NCBI GenBank assembly: GCA_018374355.1
Contig: JAHAFI010000008.1
Coordinates: forward strand, 51,000 to 114,999
DNA length: 64,000 bases
Direction of reading: 5' to 3'
Origin: Clostridiales bacterium
GTDB lineage: Bacteria; Bacillota; Clostridia; Lachnospirales; Lachnospiraceae
The notes beneath the pieces were generated by a model. It had not been told where the DNA came from, searched no databases, and was given only the letters and a program-made list of their open reading frames with translations. The position numbers and the translations under genes were made by a program. Shown here piece by piece: positions 49,450-57,790 of this stretch (position 1 is its first letter; every line of letters starts with the position of its first letter).

Positions 49450-50570
49450 TATTTTAACTCCTTTAATCTGTTTTTTGCTTTTTCAAAGGAAGGCTCGCCG
49501 TTTAAGAGGGTGAACGGCGGCACATCCAAGGTTTTCTTTGCGTCCTCCAGAACAATTTTCCTGCTGCGGGGAGCATTGGTTCCGTTGTCGAGTTCATGGT
49601 CAAACCATTCCTCAATCCGGTTAAAGTAGGAATCTCCATGGAGACACAGCTTGGGTGTGGAAAACAGGCTGAAAAGACAGGAAACATACTGCTCAAGATG
49701 CTTGACTGCTTTTTGCTTTTCACCATGGGACAGATAACAGATGGCTGCCTGATACTCAAAGGACAGCAGACTGTTGGGATTAAGTTTGGCAATTTTATAG
49801 GCTTTGGCTACCTGCTCGATGCGGTCAATGGTTTCCTCGCATACGGATAAATGATTGGCGTGGATGGAAAGATAACAGACCGCGTTAGCCAGCAGATGCA
49901 GAATGTTGTCATACATGCCGATCTGAGCATAGCTGTCGGCTTTTTCCAAAGCGCCCAGCATTGCGTAAGCCTGAGCGAGAAGAACACTGCTCTGACTGCC
50001 GAAACGGTTGGCACGGGAAAAATCTTCCAGCTCATCAATTACCTCATGGATGCGTCCCAGTTGAAAATAGACCATCGCCTGAAGAACCACCGCATTTCCG
50101 TGAATCTGCATATCTTTACAGTTTTCCTTGATATGATGGCACAGTTTGTCGATGCTCAGACAGATTTCCTTCTTCCGCTCCTCACTTTCCGCCATGGGAT
50201 AGTGATTCAGCCACAAAATGCATATCTGCAGCAAAAAAGGGTAGCAGGAATAGTAACGTTTTACATAGCTTTGGGTTTCCGCCATCACTTCCTCAAAAGG
50301 GTTTTCAGCGAATGCTTTTCCGAATTGCTGATACAGTTTTTGAATCTGTTCCTTTGACAACTGCGGGGTATATCCGATCAATTCATCTACGGTAACATCA
50401 AAAAATGTGGCAAGCTGGGGCAGGATCGCGATGTCCGGGGTGCTCTGGCTGTTTTCCCATTTGGACACGGAGGCTTTGGTAACGCCTATAAATTCCGCCA
50501 GTTGTTCCTGAGTGATTTTTTTTCTGCGCCGCAGACGGACGATGTTATCAGAAATGTGTAAGTTGTTCAA
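49449..50570 (-). CDS. XRE-family regulator with tetratricopeptide-like C-terminal domain
   Basis: 373 residues. The N-terminal helix-turn-helix (IVRLRRRKKITQEQLAEFIG, then KASVSKWENSQSTPD) binds DNA; the remaining 300 residues are all-helical and repeat-like (VVLQAMVYFQLGRIHEVIDE, QAYAMLGALEKADSYAQIG, YQAAICYLSHGEKQKAVKHL), as in peptide-responsive regulators. It begins with TTG 50570, 8 nt after GGAGG. It is the first gene of the regulator-PLDc_N-ABC operon and probably controls it, perhaps in response to a peptide (inference). Confidence 0.88.
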   Translation of the reverse strand: MNNLHISDNIVRLRRRKKITQEQLAEFIGVTKASVSKWENSQSTPDIAILPQLATFFDVTVDELIGYTPQLSKEQIQKLYQQFGKAFAENPFEEVMAETQSYVKRYYSCYPFLLQICILWLNHYPMAESEERKKEICLSIDKLCHHIKENCKDMQIHGNAVVLQAMVYFQLGRIHEVIDELEDFSRANRFGSQSSVLLAQAYAMLGALEKADSYAQIGMYDNILHLLANAVCYLSIHANHLSVCEETIDRIEQVAKAYKIAKLNPNSLLSFEYQAAICYLSHGEKQKAVKHLEQYVSCLFSLFSTPKLCLHGDSYFNRIEEWFDHELDNGTNAPRSRKIVLEDAKKTLDVPPFTLLNGEPSFEKAKNRLKELK

Positions 50571-50593
50571 ATCTACCGCCTCCTTTTGGGTTT

Positions 50594-50622
50594 ATTGTAA
50601 ACGTAAGAAGGGGTAAAAGCAA
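50594..50622 (-). promoter_or_regulatory. Predicted promoter of the XRE-PLDc_N-ABC operon
   Basis: Minus strand TTGCTT (50617-50622), 17 bp, TACAAT (50594-50599). Confidence 0.6.
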
Positions 50623-50682
50623 TGGAGTGGTGCGATATTTTGGGAAATAAAATCAACTGCTGAGAAACTTTGGAATGTTTCC

Positions 50683-50737
50683 TTGACAAAATGTAAAGTA
50701 CCTGTTACATTATAAATGTAATCACTTCATTACATTT
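50683..50737 (+). promoter_or_regulatory. Promoter with two tandem palindromic operators
   Basis: TTGACA (50683-50688), 17 bp, TACATT (50706-50711). Palindrome 1: AATGTAA (50690-50696) and TTACATT (50705-50711) fill the spacer and -10. Palindrome 2: AAATGTAAT (50714-50722) and ATTACATTT (50729-50737) sit at the start point and reach the ribosome-binding site. Both share TGTAA half-sites. Autorepression by the following XRE protein is inferred. Confidence 0.78.
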
Positions 50738-50754
50738 AGGAAGGAGAGAGGGAT

Positions 50755-50967
50755 TTGATATGGAATAGGATTAAAGTATTGCGGGCCGAAAGAGACTGGA
50801 CACAGGCAGATTTAGCAGACCGGGTTGGTATTTCACGACAGGCAGTGATATCCATAGAAAAATATAAATATACGCCGTCTTTGGAATTGGCTTTTAAAAT
50901 TGCGGAAGCCTTTGAGGCATCGATAGACGAAGTTTTTGAACATAGGGAGGAGGGATTGTATGAGTGA
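50755..50967 (+). CDS. Short XRE-family DNA-binding protein
   Basis: 70 residues, only a helix-turn-helix: IKVLRAERDWTQADLADRVGISRQAVISIEKYKYTPSLELAFKIAEAFEASIDEVFE. This type is usually followed by a small membrane protein and controls both. The start is TTG 50755 after AGGAAGGAGAGAGG; no in-frame ATG exists upstream. The partner gene overlapping its stop is broken (see 50960). Confidence 0.9.
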   Translation: MIWNRIKVLRAERDWTQADLADRVGISRQAVISIEKYKYTPSLELAFKIAEAFEASIDEVFEHREEGLYE

Positions 50968-51116
50968 GCAGAGGATGTTGCTGATTTTTGCCGATATTTA
51001 TTGACAGCCAGACAACATTTACTTTTCAGCGGGTGAGTATTTTTGCATTGATTTATATCGGAGCCCGCAATTTGATCGAATTGACTGCAACAATCTATTT
51101 TGATAAGCAGCTATAA
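50960..51116 (+). pseudogene. Remnant of a small membrane protein, partner of the XRE regulator
   Basis: Starts ATG 50960 with GGGAGGAGGG upstream, overlapping the XRE stop, and reads MSEQRMLLIFADIY before a stop at 51002. From 51006 the next frame continues SQTTFTFQRVSIFALIYIG and ARNLIELTATIYFDKQL to a stop at 51114-51116. The C-terminal piece looks like the last membrane helix of a small integral protein. The middle is missing, so an internal deletion with frameshift is the simplest reading. Identity of the parent family is uncertain. Confidence 0.65.
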
Positions 51117-51129
51117 AAGGAGAGAAAAG

Positions 51130-52011
51130 ATGAACATATTAAAAATAGCCCTGCTGCAAATAGCACCTTGTACTACTATCGATGAAAATCTGGAAAAAGG
51201 AATCAAAGCCTGCAAAACCGCAAAGGAAATGGGGGCGGATATCGCTTTATTTCCTGAAATGTGGAGCAATGGATACCGGATTTACAACAGACCTGTGGAG
51301 GAATGGAAAAAAGAGGCAATCCCGGCCGACAGTGAGTTTGTAAATTCGTTCGGCTGTATTGCAAAAGAGCTGAACCTTGCAGTTGGTATTACGCTGCTGG
51401 AAGAGTATGAAGGATTTCCACGGAATACCCTGATTCTGTTTGACCGGTTGGGAAACCGGAAATTTACTTATGCAAAAGTCCATACCTGCGATTTTGATGT
51501 GGAAGGAAATCTGCTACCCGGAGAAGATTTTTATGTTACAGCGCTTGATACTGCCTGTGGCGAGGTAAAAGTCGGTGCGATGATCTGCTACGATAGGGAA
51601 TTTCCGGAAAGTGCCAGAATTCTAATGCTGAAAGGTGCGGAACTGATTCTTGTTCCAAATGCCTGTCCTATGGAAATTAACCGCCTTTCCCAGCTTAGAG
51701 GCCGGGCGTTTGAAAATATGACGGCAATTGCAACCTGTAATTATCCCGGAACGGTACCGGACTGCAATGGAGGCTCCAACGTTTTTGACGGTGTGGTGTA
51801 TCTTCCGGAATTGGAGGGTTCACGGGATACCTGTATCTTACAGGCGGACGAAAAAGAAGGAATTTATATAGCGGAGCTTGATTTGGATCAGCTTCGCAGT
51901 TATCGGAAGACAGAGGTGCATGGGAATGCATTTCGGCATCCGAAAAAGTATGGGATTTTAACGGAGGTAAAAATTGAAGAGCCGTTTATACGGAAGGAAT
52001 ACAGGGAATAA
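51130..52011 (+). CDS. Carbon-nitrogen hydrolase (nitrilase superfamily)
   Basis: 293 residues. The Glu-Lys-Cys triad is complete: Glu43 in ALFPEMWSNGY, Lys116 in TYAKVHTCDF and Cys153 in AMICYDREFPES. Hydrolyses an amide or nitrile C-N bond, for example an N-carbamoyl amine or omega-amide; the substrate is not predictable. ATG 51130 follows AAAAGGAGAG; an upstream frame to 51100 overlaps the pseudogene and lacks a site. No operon partner downstream: spoIVA has its own promoter. Confidence 0.88.
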   Translation: MNILKIALLQIAPCTTIDENLEKGIKACKTAKEMGADIALFPEMWSNGYRIYNRPVEEWKKEAIPADSEFVNSFGCIAKELNLAVGITLLEEYEGFPRNTLILFDRLGNRKFTYAKVHTCDFDVEGNLLPGEDFYVTALDTACGEVKVGAMICYDREFPESARILMLKGAELILVPNACPMEINRLSQLRGRAFENMTAIATCNYPGTVPDCNGGSNVFDGVVYLPELEGSRDTCILQADEKEGIYIAELDLDQLRSYRKTEVHGNAFRHPKKYGILTEVKIEEPFIRKEYRE

Positions 52012-52035
52012 ATTCAAGTACGCTTTGGTTGTGAC

Positions 52036-52065
52036 TCATATTTTCCCAGTTCTCCTCATATAAAT
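52036..52065 (+). promoter_or_regulatory. Sigma-E-like sporulation promoter of spoIVA
   Basis: TCATATT (52036-52042), 14 bp, CATATAAAT (52057-52065), close to the mother-cell sigma-E pattern (ATA-type -35, CATA-type -10). It is 33 bp upstream of the start. Confidence 0.7.
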
Positions 52066-52098
52066 ACTATCAGTATAGGTGAGGAGGGTCATTCAGAT

Positions 52099-53568
52099 AT
52101 GGAACCATTTGCTGTTTACAAAGATATACAAGCCCGCACCAAGGGTCAGTTTCTGGTGGGTGTGGTAGGGCCGGTGCGCACAGGAAAATCCACATTTATC
52201 CGAAGATTCATGGAGCTTCTGGCTTTGCCCGTGATGGATGAGCAGATGCGGGCGGAAGTAAGAGACCAGCTTCCGGTGTCCGGTTCCGGAAAAACTATTA
52301 CAACGGTAGAACCTAAATTTATTCCCAAAGAAGCGGTGGACATTACGCTGGGAGAAGAAATCCCCGTAAAACTCCGGCTGATTGACTGCGTGGGCTTTAT
52401 GGTGCCGGATGCTTCCGGCAATATGGAGGAAGAACGGGAGCGGATGGTAAAGACACCATGGTACGATCAGGAGATTCCTTTCCATCAGGCGGCGGAGGTG
52501 GGAACAAAAAAAGTCATTCAGGAGCACTCCACCATTGGTCTGGTGGTGACCTGTGACGGTTCTTTCGGGGAAATCCCAAGGAAAAACTTTGAGGAAGCGG
52601 AAGAACGGACGGTCCGGGAACTGAAAAAACAGGGAAAACCATTTTTGATTCTGGTCAATTCCCAGAAACCTTATAAAGAAGAAACCATGAAACTGACAGA
52701 GGAACTTCAGGAAAAATATCAGGCGGCGGCGCTGAGTGTGAATTGTGAGCAGCTAAGAAAAGAAGATATTATCCGGATTCTGGAAAAAATCCTGTATGAA
52801 TTTCCGATACGGCAGGTGGAATTTTACATACCGAAATGGGTGGAACTGCTTCCTGTTTCCCACTATCTGAAGGCAGATCTGCTGCAGCAGATCCGGGCAG
52901 TCATGGGCAATCTGAAATATATCCGGGATATCCGAAATGAAAATCTTCAAGCAGACAGTGAATACGTAAAATCTGCTTCTCTGGAAGAAGTGAATCTGTC
53001 CAATGGGGTGATTAAGGTTCGAATTGAAATGAAGGAGCCTTACTATTATCAGATCATGAGTGAGATGACGGGAGTGCCTATTACCAGCGAATATCAGTTA
53101 ATTCATACTTTGAAGGAACTGGCAGACATGAAAGAGGAGTATGTAAAAGTCCGGCACGCCATTGAGGCTGTGCGGGGCAGTGGATACGGCGTGGTGGTAC
53201 CGGAGAAACATGAAATCACTCTGGAAGAACCGGTGGTAATCAAACAGGGCAATAAATTCGGGGTGAAGATTAAATCCGCCAGCCCATCCATCCACATGAT
53301 CAAGGCAAACATAGAGACGGAAATTGCGCCTATCGTGGGAAGTGAGGAACAGGCGAAGGATTTGATTTCGTTCATAAAGGAAAATGAAAAAACAGAGGAA
53401 GGAATCTGGCAGACCAATATTTTCGGGAAATCCATAGAACAATTGGTAGAGGATGGGATTCGAACGAAAATCGCCCAGATCAGCGAGGAGAGTCAGGTGA
53501 AGCTTCAGGATACCATGCAGAAAATTGTCAATGACAGCAAGGGCGGGCTGATCTGCATCATTATATAA
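52099..53568 (+). CDS. spoIVA: Stage IV sporulation protein A
   Basis: 489 residues; a mother-cell ATPase that polymerises on the forespore to form the base of the spore coat. Walker A GPVRTGKSTF (residues 24-33), a switch-like DCGFMVP-type segment (LIDCVGFMVPDASGNMEEER near 95) and VVTCDGSFGEIPR near 150 define the P-loop domain. The C-terminal 200 residues end in GGLICIII, the conserved hydrophobic tail needed for membrane/SpoVM recruitment. Full length, indicating a spore-forming organism. GAGGAGGG is 10 nt before the ATG. Confidence 0.96.
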   Translation: MEPFAVYKDIQARTKGQFLVGVVGPVRTGKSTFIRRFMELLALPVMDEQMRAEVRDQLPVSGSGKTITTVEPKFIPKEAVDITLGEEIPVKLRLIDCVGFMVPDASGNMEEERERMVKTPWYDQEIPFHQAAEVGTKKVIQEHSTIGLVVTCDGSFGEIPRKNFEEAEERTVRELKKQGKPFLILVNSQKPYKEETMKLTEELQEKYQAAALSVNCEQLRKEDIIRILEKILYEFPIRQVEFYIPKWVELLPVSHYLKADLLQQIRAVMGNLKYIRDIRNENLQADSEYVKSASLEEVNLSNGVIKVRIEMKEPYYYQIMSEMTGVPITSEYQLIHTLKELADMKEEYVKVRHAIEAVRGSGYGVVVPEKHEITLEEPVVIKQGNKFGVKIKSASPSIHMIKANIETEIAPIVGSEEQAKDLISFIKENEKTEEGIWQTNIFGKSIEQLVEDGIRTKIAQISEESQVKLQDTMQKIVNDSKGGLICIII

Positions 53569-53607
53569 CGGTTCCATTCAGGTGCGCAGAGGCGTACCTG
53601 CTGCGGG

Positions 53608-53640
53608 GCGCGCATCATGTTGTGCATGGTGGGCGCTTTT
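53608..53640 (+). terminator. Terminator-like hairpin after spoIVA
   Basis: GCGCGCATCATG (53608-53619) pairs imperfectly with CATGGTGGGCGC (53625-53636), followed by TTTT. Confidence 0.6.
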
Positions 53641-53683
53641 GCAATTTATGAAAATGGAAAAATTTGGATAAAAAGCAAAAGAA

Positions 53684-53712
53684 TTGACAAACAAATGTAA
53701 CAAAGTTATAAT
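53684..53712 (+). promoter_or_regulatory. Sigma-A promoter of the wall-hydrolase gene
   Basis: TTGACA (53684-53689), 17 bp, TATAAT (53707-53712): near-consensus. It gives a leader of about 77 nt to the ATG at 53796. Confidence 0.82.
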
Positions 53713-53795
53713 AAATGATACGAATACATAGACAGACCAGAGACGGCAGAAGGAGATTCTGCAGTGTTGAAGGCGGAAAGAGCAGGAAAATACAT

Positions 53796-56246
53796 ATGAA
53801 AAAAAGGATAGTCATGAGATTGCTGGCGGGCTGCCTCAGTGCGGCGATGCTGACACCTTCTGCGGTATGGGCGGCGGAAGCCTCTCCTGTTGTTAAGGCA
53901 GGGACGGAGCCGACGGCAGCAGTGACAGAAATAGAACCGGAGGCAGAAGCAAAACCGGAGACAGAAGCAAAGCCAGAATCAGATTCATTGGCTGTCAGTG
54001 AAGAAAATAAGCAGCCAGAAACAGATGTACTGGCCGGAAGTGGGGACGAAGGACAGACACAGACGGCGAATACAAAACCGGAAGCCTCATTGGGAGAATC
54101 CCGCACAAAGACTGCACAGGGATGGGTGAAAAAAGACGAGCGCTGGACTTACTTCTACAGTGATGGAACCAGTCCAAAAGAAAAATTTGAAACCATCGAT
54201 CAGGAGAAATACTATTTTGATAAAGATGGCTGGATGGTGACCGGATGGCAGAAAATTGAGGATAAATGGTATTACTTCGATACCAGCGGGAAAATGCTCA
54301 CAGGCTGGCAGTGGGTGAATGGAAGCTGTTACTTTATGGATGAGTCTGGAGTGATGGCAGCCGATACATGGGTAGGAGAGTATTATGTAGATCCAAGCGG
54401 GGCGTGGATTCCCGGAAAAACAAAGCAGAATACAAATGCAGGCTGGGTGAAGTCCGGAAACCGCTGGTGGTACCGTCACGGTGACGGAAGCTACACCACA
54501 TCAAACTGGGAGCTGATCGGCGGAAAATGGTATTATTTTGATGGTTCCGGCTGGATGATGACCGGGTGGCAGCAGATTGGCGGAGCATGGTATTATCTGG
54601 AAGGAAGCGGAGCGATGCTCACAGGCTGGCAGCGGCTGGGTGGAAACTGGTATTATCTGAATGCCAGTGGAAGAATGGCGACCGGATGGCAGCAGATCGG
54701 TGGAGCATGGTATTATCTGAACGGAAGCGGAGCGATGCTCACAGGCTGGCAGAAAATCGGCGGAGCATGGTATTACCTGAACGGAAGCGGAGCGATGATG
54801 ACCGGGTGGCAGCAGATCGGCGGTGTGTGGTACTACCTGAATGGAAGCGGAGCAATGCTCACAGGCTGGCAGAAAATCGGCGGAGCATGGTATTACCTGA
54901 ACGGAAGCGGAGCAATGCTCACAGGCTGGCAGTGGATTGGCGGAAAATGCTATTTTCTGAAGGCTTCCGGAGCCATGGCGGCCAATGAGTGGATCGACGG
55001 CTTCTATGTGGATGGAAGCGGTGCATGGATACCGGGAAAACAGCCGGAGGTACAGGCAGGCTGGATACAGAGCGGATCCCGCTGGTGGTACCGCCATAAG
55101 GACGGAAGCTATACCACATCCAATTGGGAGACGATCAACGGCAAAAAATATTACTTTGATGCCGCAGGCTGGATGCAGACCGGATGGCTGAGTCTTGGCG
55201 GAAAGTGGTACTATCTGAATGCCAGCGGAGCGATGGTGACAGGTTGGCAGGAAATCGGCGGAAAATCCTATTATCTGCATGAGTCCGGGGAAATGGCAGC
55301 CGATACTTGGATCGGTGATAAATACGTGGACGGAAGCGGAGCATGGGTGGAAGGAAAGAAACCGACGGATGCCGGATGGAAACAGGAAGGCGGCCGCTGG
55401 TATTATGTGAATCCCGATGGCAGCCGGGCAAAATCTACATGGAAGACCATTGACGGCGTGGAATATTATTTTGATGCTGATGGTTGGATGGTGACCGGAT
55501 GGCAGAAGGTGGGAAGCTCATGGTATTATCTGAAGAGCGATGGCTCCAAGGCCTATGACTACTGGGTGGGAACCACCGGAGTAGGCGGATATTACGTGAG
55601 TAAATACGGCACCATGGTGGCAGGACAGACCTACAGCTATGGAAATTATATTTACACTTTTGATGCCAACGGCTTGTGTACAGGCAAAGAGGACCGTTAT
55701 GTAAAGGTACAGGATAAAAACGGCAGAACCTACAAGGTAGAAAAACAGTTTCAGACAGATCCGCAGGTGGGTGTGGATGTAACAGAGGATGAGTTTCTGG
55801 CGGCCGCTGTCTATGCGGAGGCGGGAAATCAGAAAATGCCGGGAATGACCGGAGTAGCTTTGGTTATGCTGAACAGAATGAATACATACCGGGAGTCTGC
55901 AAGCCCTTATCCTTCTCAGGCCAATATCATGATTTATCAGGCCGGACAGTTTGAAGTTGCCCGTAACGGTGCATTGACCCGTTACCTGAAAAATATTAAC
56001 AGTTCCATTCTGAATGACGCTAAGGAAGCGGTGAAGAGGGCAAGAGCGATTTTGGATGCCTACAACAATAACGGAACGCCGAGAACAGTGGAAGGACTTA
56101 CGATGCCGGAAGGAAAAACGGACTTCAATTACATGGGATTTATGACACCGAAAGCATTTGAAAATGCCGGACTGGATTGGGAAAAAACCGATGCCTTTAC
56201 CCATATGAATACGACCTTCTACACCACATGGATTAAGAAAAAATAA
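53796..56246 (+). CDS. Secreted cell-wall hydrolase with cell-wall-binding repeats and SleB-like domain
   Basis: 816 residues. Signal peptide 1-27 (MKKRIVMRLLAGCLSAAML to VWAAE), then a Glu/Pro-rich linker. About 20 aromatic choline-binding-type repeats of 20 residues (GWQQIGGAWYYLNGSGAMLT) fill residues 110-620, with longer WIGDKYVDGSGAW units at intervals. The C-terminal 160 residues match SleB/hydrolase_2 enzymes: LAAAVYAEAGNQ, the catalytic glutamate in that segment, and GMTGVALVMLNRMNTY. Repeats anchor it to wall polymer; the enzyme part cleaves peptidoglycan. ATG 53796 is chosen over 53715, which lies at the -10 region. Confidence 0.87.
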   Translation: MKKRIVMRLLAGCLSAAMLTPSAVWAAEASPVVKAGTEPTAAVTEIEPEAEAKPETEAKPESDSLAVSEENKQPETDVLAGSGDEGQTQTANTKPEASLGESRTKTAQGWVKKDERWTYFYSDGTSPKEKFETIDQEKYYFDKDGWMVTGWQKIEDKWYYFDTSGKMLTGWQWVNGSCYFMDESGVMAADTWVGEYYVDPSGAWIPGKTKQNTNAGWVKSGNRWWYRHGDGSYTTSNWELIGGKWYYFDGSGWMMTGWQQIGGAWYYLEGSGAMLTGWQRLGGNWYYLNASGRMATGWQQIGGAWYYLNGSGAMLTGWQKIGGAWYYLNGSGAMMTGWQQIGGVWYYLNGSGAMLTGWQKIGGAWYYLNGSGAMLTGWQWIGGKCYFLKASGAMAANEWIDGFYVDGSGAWIPGKQPEVQAGWIQSGSRWWYRHKDGSYTTSNWETINGKKYYFDAAGWMQTGWLSLGGKWYYLNASGAMVTGWQEIGGKSYYLHESGEMAADTWIGDKYVDGSGAWVEGKKPTDAGWKQEGGRWYYVNPDGSRAKSTWKTIDGVEYYFDADGWMVTGWQKVGSSWYYLKSDGSKAYDYWVGTTGVGGYYVSKYGTMVAGQTYSYGNYIYTFDANGLCTGKEDRYVKVQDKNGRTYKVEKQFQTDPQVGVDVTEDEFLAAAVYAEAGNQKMPGMTGVALVMLNRMNTYRESASPYPSQANIMIYQAGQFEVARNGALTRYLKNINSSILNDAKEAVKRARAILDAYNNNGTPRTVEGLTMPEGKTDFNYMGFMTPKAFENAGLDWEKTDAFTHMNTTFYTTWIKKK
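54481..54960 (+). repeat. 60-bp tandem DNA repeats within the wall-hydrolase gene
   Basis: Eight consecutive units of exactly 60 bp stay in register; several (54661-54960) are near-identical, with GGCGGAGCATGGTATTACCT recurring. Each unit encodes one 20-residue wall-binding repeat. Flanking repeats are more diverged, indicating recent local expansion. Confidence 0.88.
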
Positions 56247-56259
56247 CCCGGAAATCTAA

Positions 56260-56288
56260 TTGACAGTATTTACAAAAAAGCCTATAAT
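56260..56288 (+). promoter_or_regulatory. Sigma-A promoter of the cbi operon
   Basis: TTGACA (56260-56265), 17 bp, TATAAT (56283-56288). A GTAATTG/CAATTAC stem (about 56302-56325) precedes the riboswitch. Confidence 0.82.
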
Positions 56289-56339
56289 ATCATAGTAATT
56301 TGTAATTGAAAACTACTTACAATTACACAAATTTAACAG

Positions 56340-56440
56340 ATACAGAGTCAGGGAAGCAGGTGGAAATCCTGCGCAAGTCCGTTACTGTAAAAGCCAGATT
56401 ACTGCCTGTATTTGACTATGAGATTTTGCGGCAACCGAAA
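56340..56440 (+). ncRNA. Cobalamin riboswitch
   Basis: Core motifs in order: GGGAAGCAGGTGGAAATCC (56351-56369), TCCGTTACTGTAA (near 56380), and the B12-box AAGCCAGATTACTGCCTG (about 56391-56408). This is the adenosylcobalamin-type leader; the intrinsic terminator at 56462-56492 forms the probable expression platform. It shuts the cbi operon down when cobalamin is plentiful. Exact 3' boundary uncertain. Confidence 0.9.
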
Positions 56441-56461
56441 TTTCATCAGAAAAGGTACAAG

Positions 56462-56492
56462 AACCGTTGTCTTTAAGGGCAACGGTTTTTTT
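56462..56492 (+). terminator. Riboswitch-linked intrinsic terminator
   Basis: AACCGTTG (56462-56469) pairs with CAACGGTT (56480-56487), followed by seven T, ending 30 nt before cbiD. Confidence 0.85.
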
Positions 56493-56521
56493 ACATAGAA
56501 AGAACTAAAGGGGAACGGCGT

Positions 56522-57709
56522 ATGGAACATCGAACAGGACTGGAAATGTACTGTGTGATTGATGAAAAAAATAACAGACTGCGGTACGGTTACACCACAG
56601 GCTCCTGTGCGGCGGCTGCTGCTCAGGCGGCAGTACGGATGCTTCTTACCGGGGAAAGGGTGGAGGAGGCGGCTCTTGAAACTCCAAAGGGGATTTTGCT
56701 TCATCTGCTGATCGAGGAGATACAGATAAAACCGGAGGAAGTAGTCTGCGCGGTACGAAAGGACGGCGGAGATGACCCGGATGCCACCCATGGGATTTTA
56801 GTCTACGCCAGAGTGAAAAAATCCGGCCAGATGGGAGTAACCATCGATGGCGGTATCGGTGTGGGACGGGTCACGAAACCGGGGTTGTCCCAGCCGGTGG
56901 GTGCTGCGGCAATCAATGAGACTCCCCGCCGGATGATTAGGGAAAACGTGGAGAAGGTCTGCGAAGAATACGGATATCCGGGAGGGATCGATGTGCTGAT
57001 TGAGATTCCGAAAGGGGTGGAGATTGGAAAGAGGACCTTCAATCCCCGTCTGGGTATTCTGGGGGGAATCTCCGTGCTGGGTACCAGCGGGATTGTCATT
57101 CCCATGAGTGAGACCGCATTGACTGCCAGTATCCGTCTGGAAATGGAGATGCTGGTGAAAAACGGTGCAAAATATCTGGTGATCACACCGGGAAATTACG
57201 GGGAGATTTTTTCCAGAGAACAGATGGACATCGATCTGACCAATTCCATGAAATGCAGCAATTACGTAGGAGAAACGCTGGATATGGCGAGGGAGCTGGG
57301 CGTTGAGGGGATTTTGTTTATCGCCCATATCGGCAAATTTATCAAGGTTGCCGGAGGGATTATGAATACCCATTCCCGGAATTCCGACAGCCGCGGGGAA
57401 CTTATGGCGGCCAATGCGCTGCGGGCAGGGGTGGATGTGGATACGGTAAAGAAGATTCTGGATTCCATCACCACGGAGCAAAGCGTGGATATCCTGACAG
57501 AAGCAGGGATGCTGGAGCCTGTTATGGCAGAGGTTTCGAAGCGGGTGGATTACTACCTGAGCAGGAGAGCAGGAGAGAAGCTTCAGGTGGGCGCGATTCT
57601 GTTTTCCAGTGTTTACGGGAAGCTGGGAGAAACCAGTCAGGCGGAGGAACTGGTCCGCAGACTCAGGAAACCGTCCTGTCCAGAGATAAAACAGCCGGCA
57701 GATTGTTGA
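56522..57709 (+). CDS. cbiD: Cobalt-precorrin-5B (C1)-methyltransferase
   Basis: 395 residues; methylates C1 in the oxygen-independent cobalamin route. LRYGYTTGSCAAAAAQAAVR near 20, DGGDDPDATHGILV near 80, GGIGVGRVTKPGLSQPVG near 105 and FIAHIGKFIKVAGGIMNTHS near 262 are the CbiD family landmarks. First gene of the riboswitch-controlled operon. AAGGGGAACGG precedes the ATG. An 81-nt gap with a hairpin repeat separates it from cbiL. Confidence 0.95.
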   Translation: MEHRTGLEMYCVIDEKNNRLRYGYTTGSCAAAAAQAAVRMLLTGERVEEAALETPKGILLHLLIEEIQIKPEEVVCAVRKDGGDDPDATHGILVYARVKKSGQMGVTIDGGIGVGRVTKPGLSQPVGAAAINETPRRMIRENVEKVCEEYGYPGGIDVLIEIPKGVEIGKRTFNPRLGILGGISVLGTSGIVIPMSETALTASIRLEMEMLVKNGAKYLVITPGNYGEIFSREQMDIDLTNSMKCSNYVGETLDMARELGVEGILFIAHIGKFIKVAGGIMNTHSRNSDSRGELMAANALRAGVDVDTVKKILDSITTEQSVDILTEAGMLEPVMAEVSKRVDYYLSRRAGEKLQVGAILFSSVYGKLGETSQAEELVRRLRKPSCPEIKQPADC

Positions 57710-57734
57710 GACGTATAGAAATATAAAAGATGTA

Positions 57735-57756
57735 GGGGTCAAAAGGTATTTTGACC
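57735..57756. repeat. Short hairpin repeat (GGTCAAAA...TTTTGACC), copy 2
   Basis: GGGGTCAAAAGGTATTTTGACC forms an 8-bp stem and is followed by ATGG, as in copy 1 at 37163. It lies in the only sizeable gap inside the cbi operon, between cbiD and cbiL. Confidence 0.6.
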
Positions 57757-57790
57757 ATGGTATCATACGAACATAGAAAGAGGAAAAAAG

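Noticed and set aside
54481..54960. Possible CRISPR-like array of regular repeats
   Set aside because: Repeats are contiguous with no unique spacers and are in frame within a protein-coding gene.
54501..55280. A 259-codon minus-strand repetitive open frame
   Set aside because: It is the antisense of the wall-binding repeats; its regularity comes from the 60-bp repeats.
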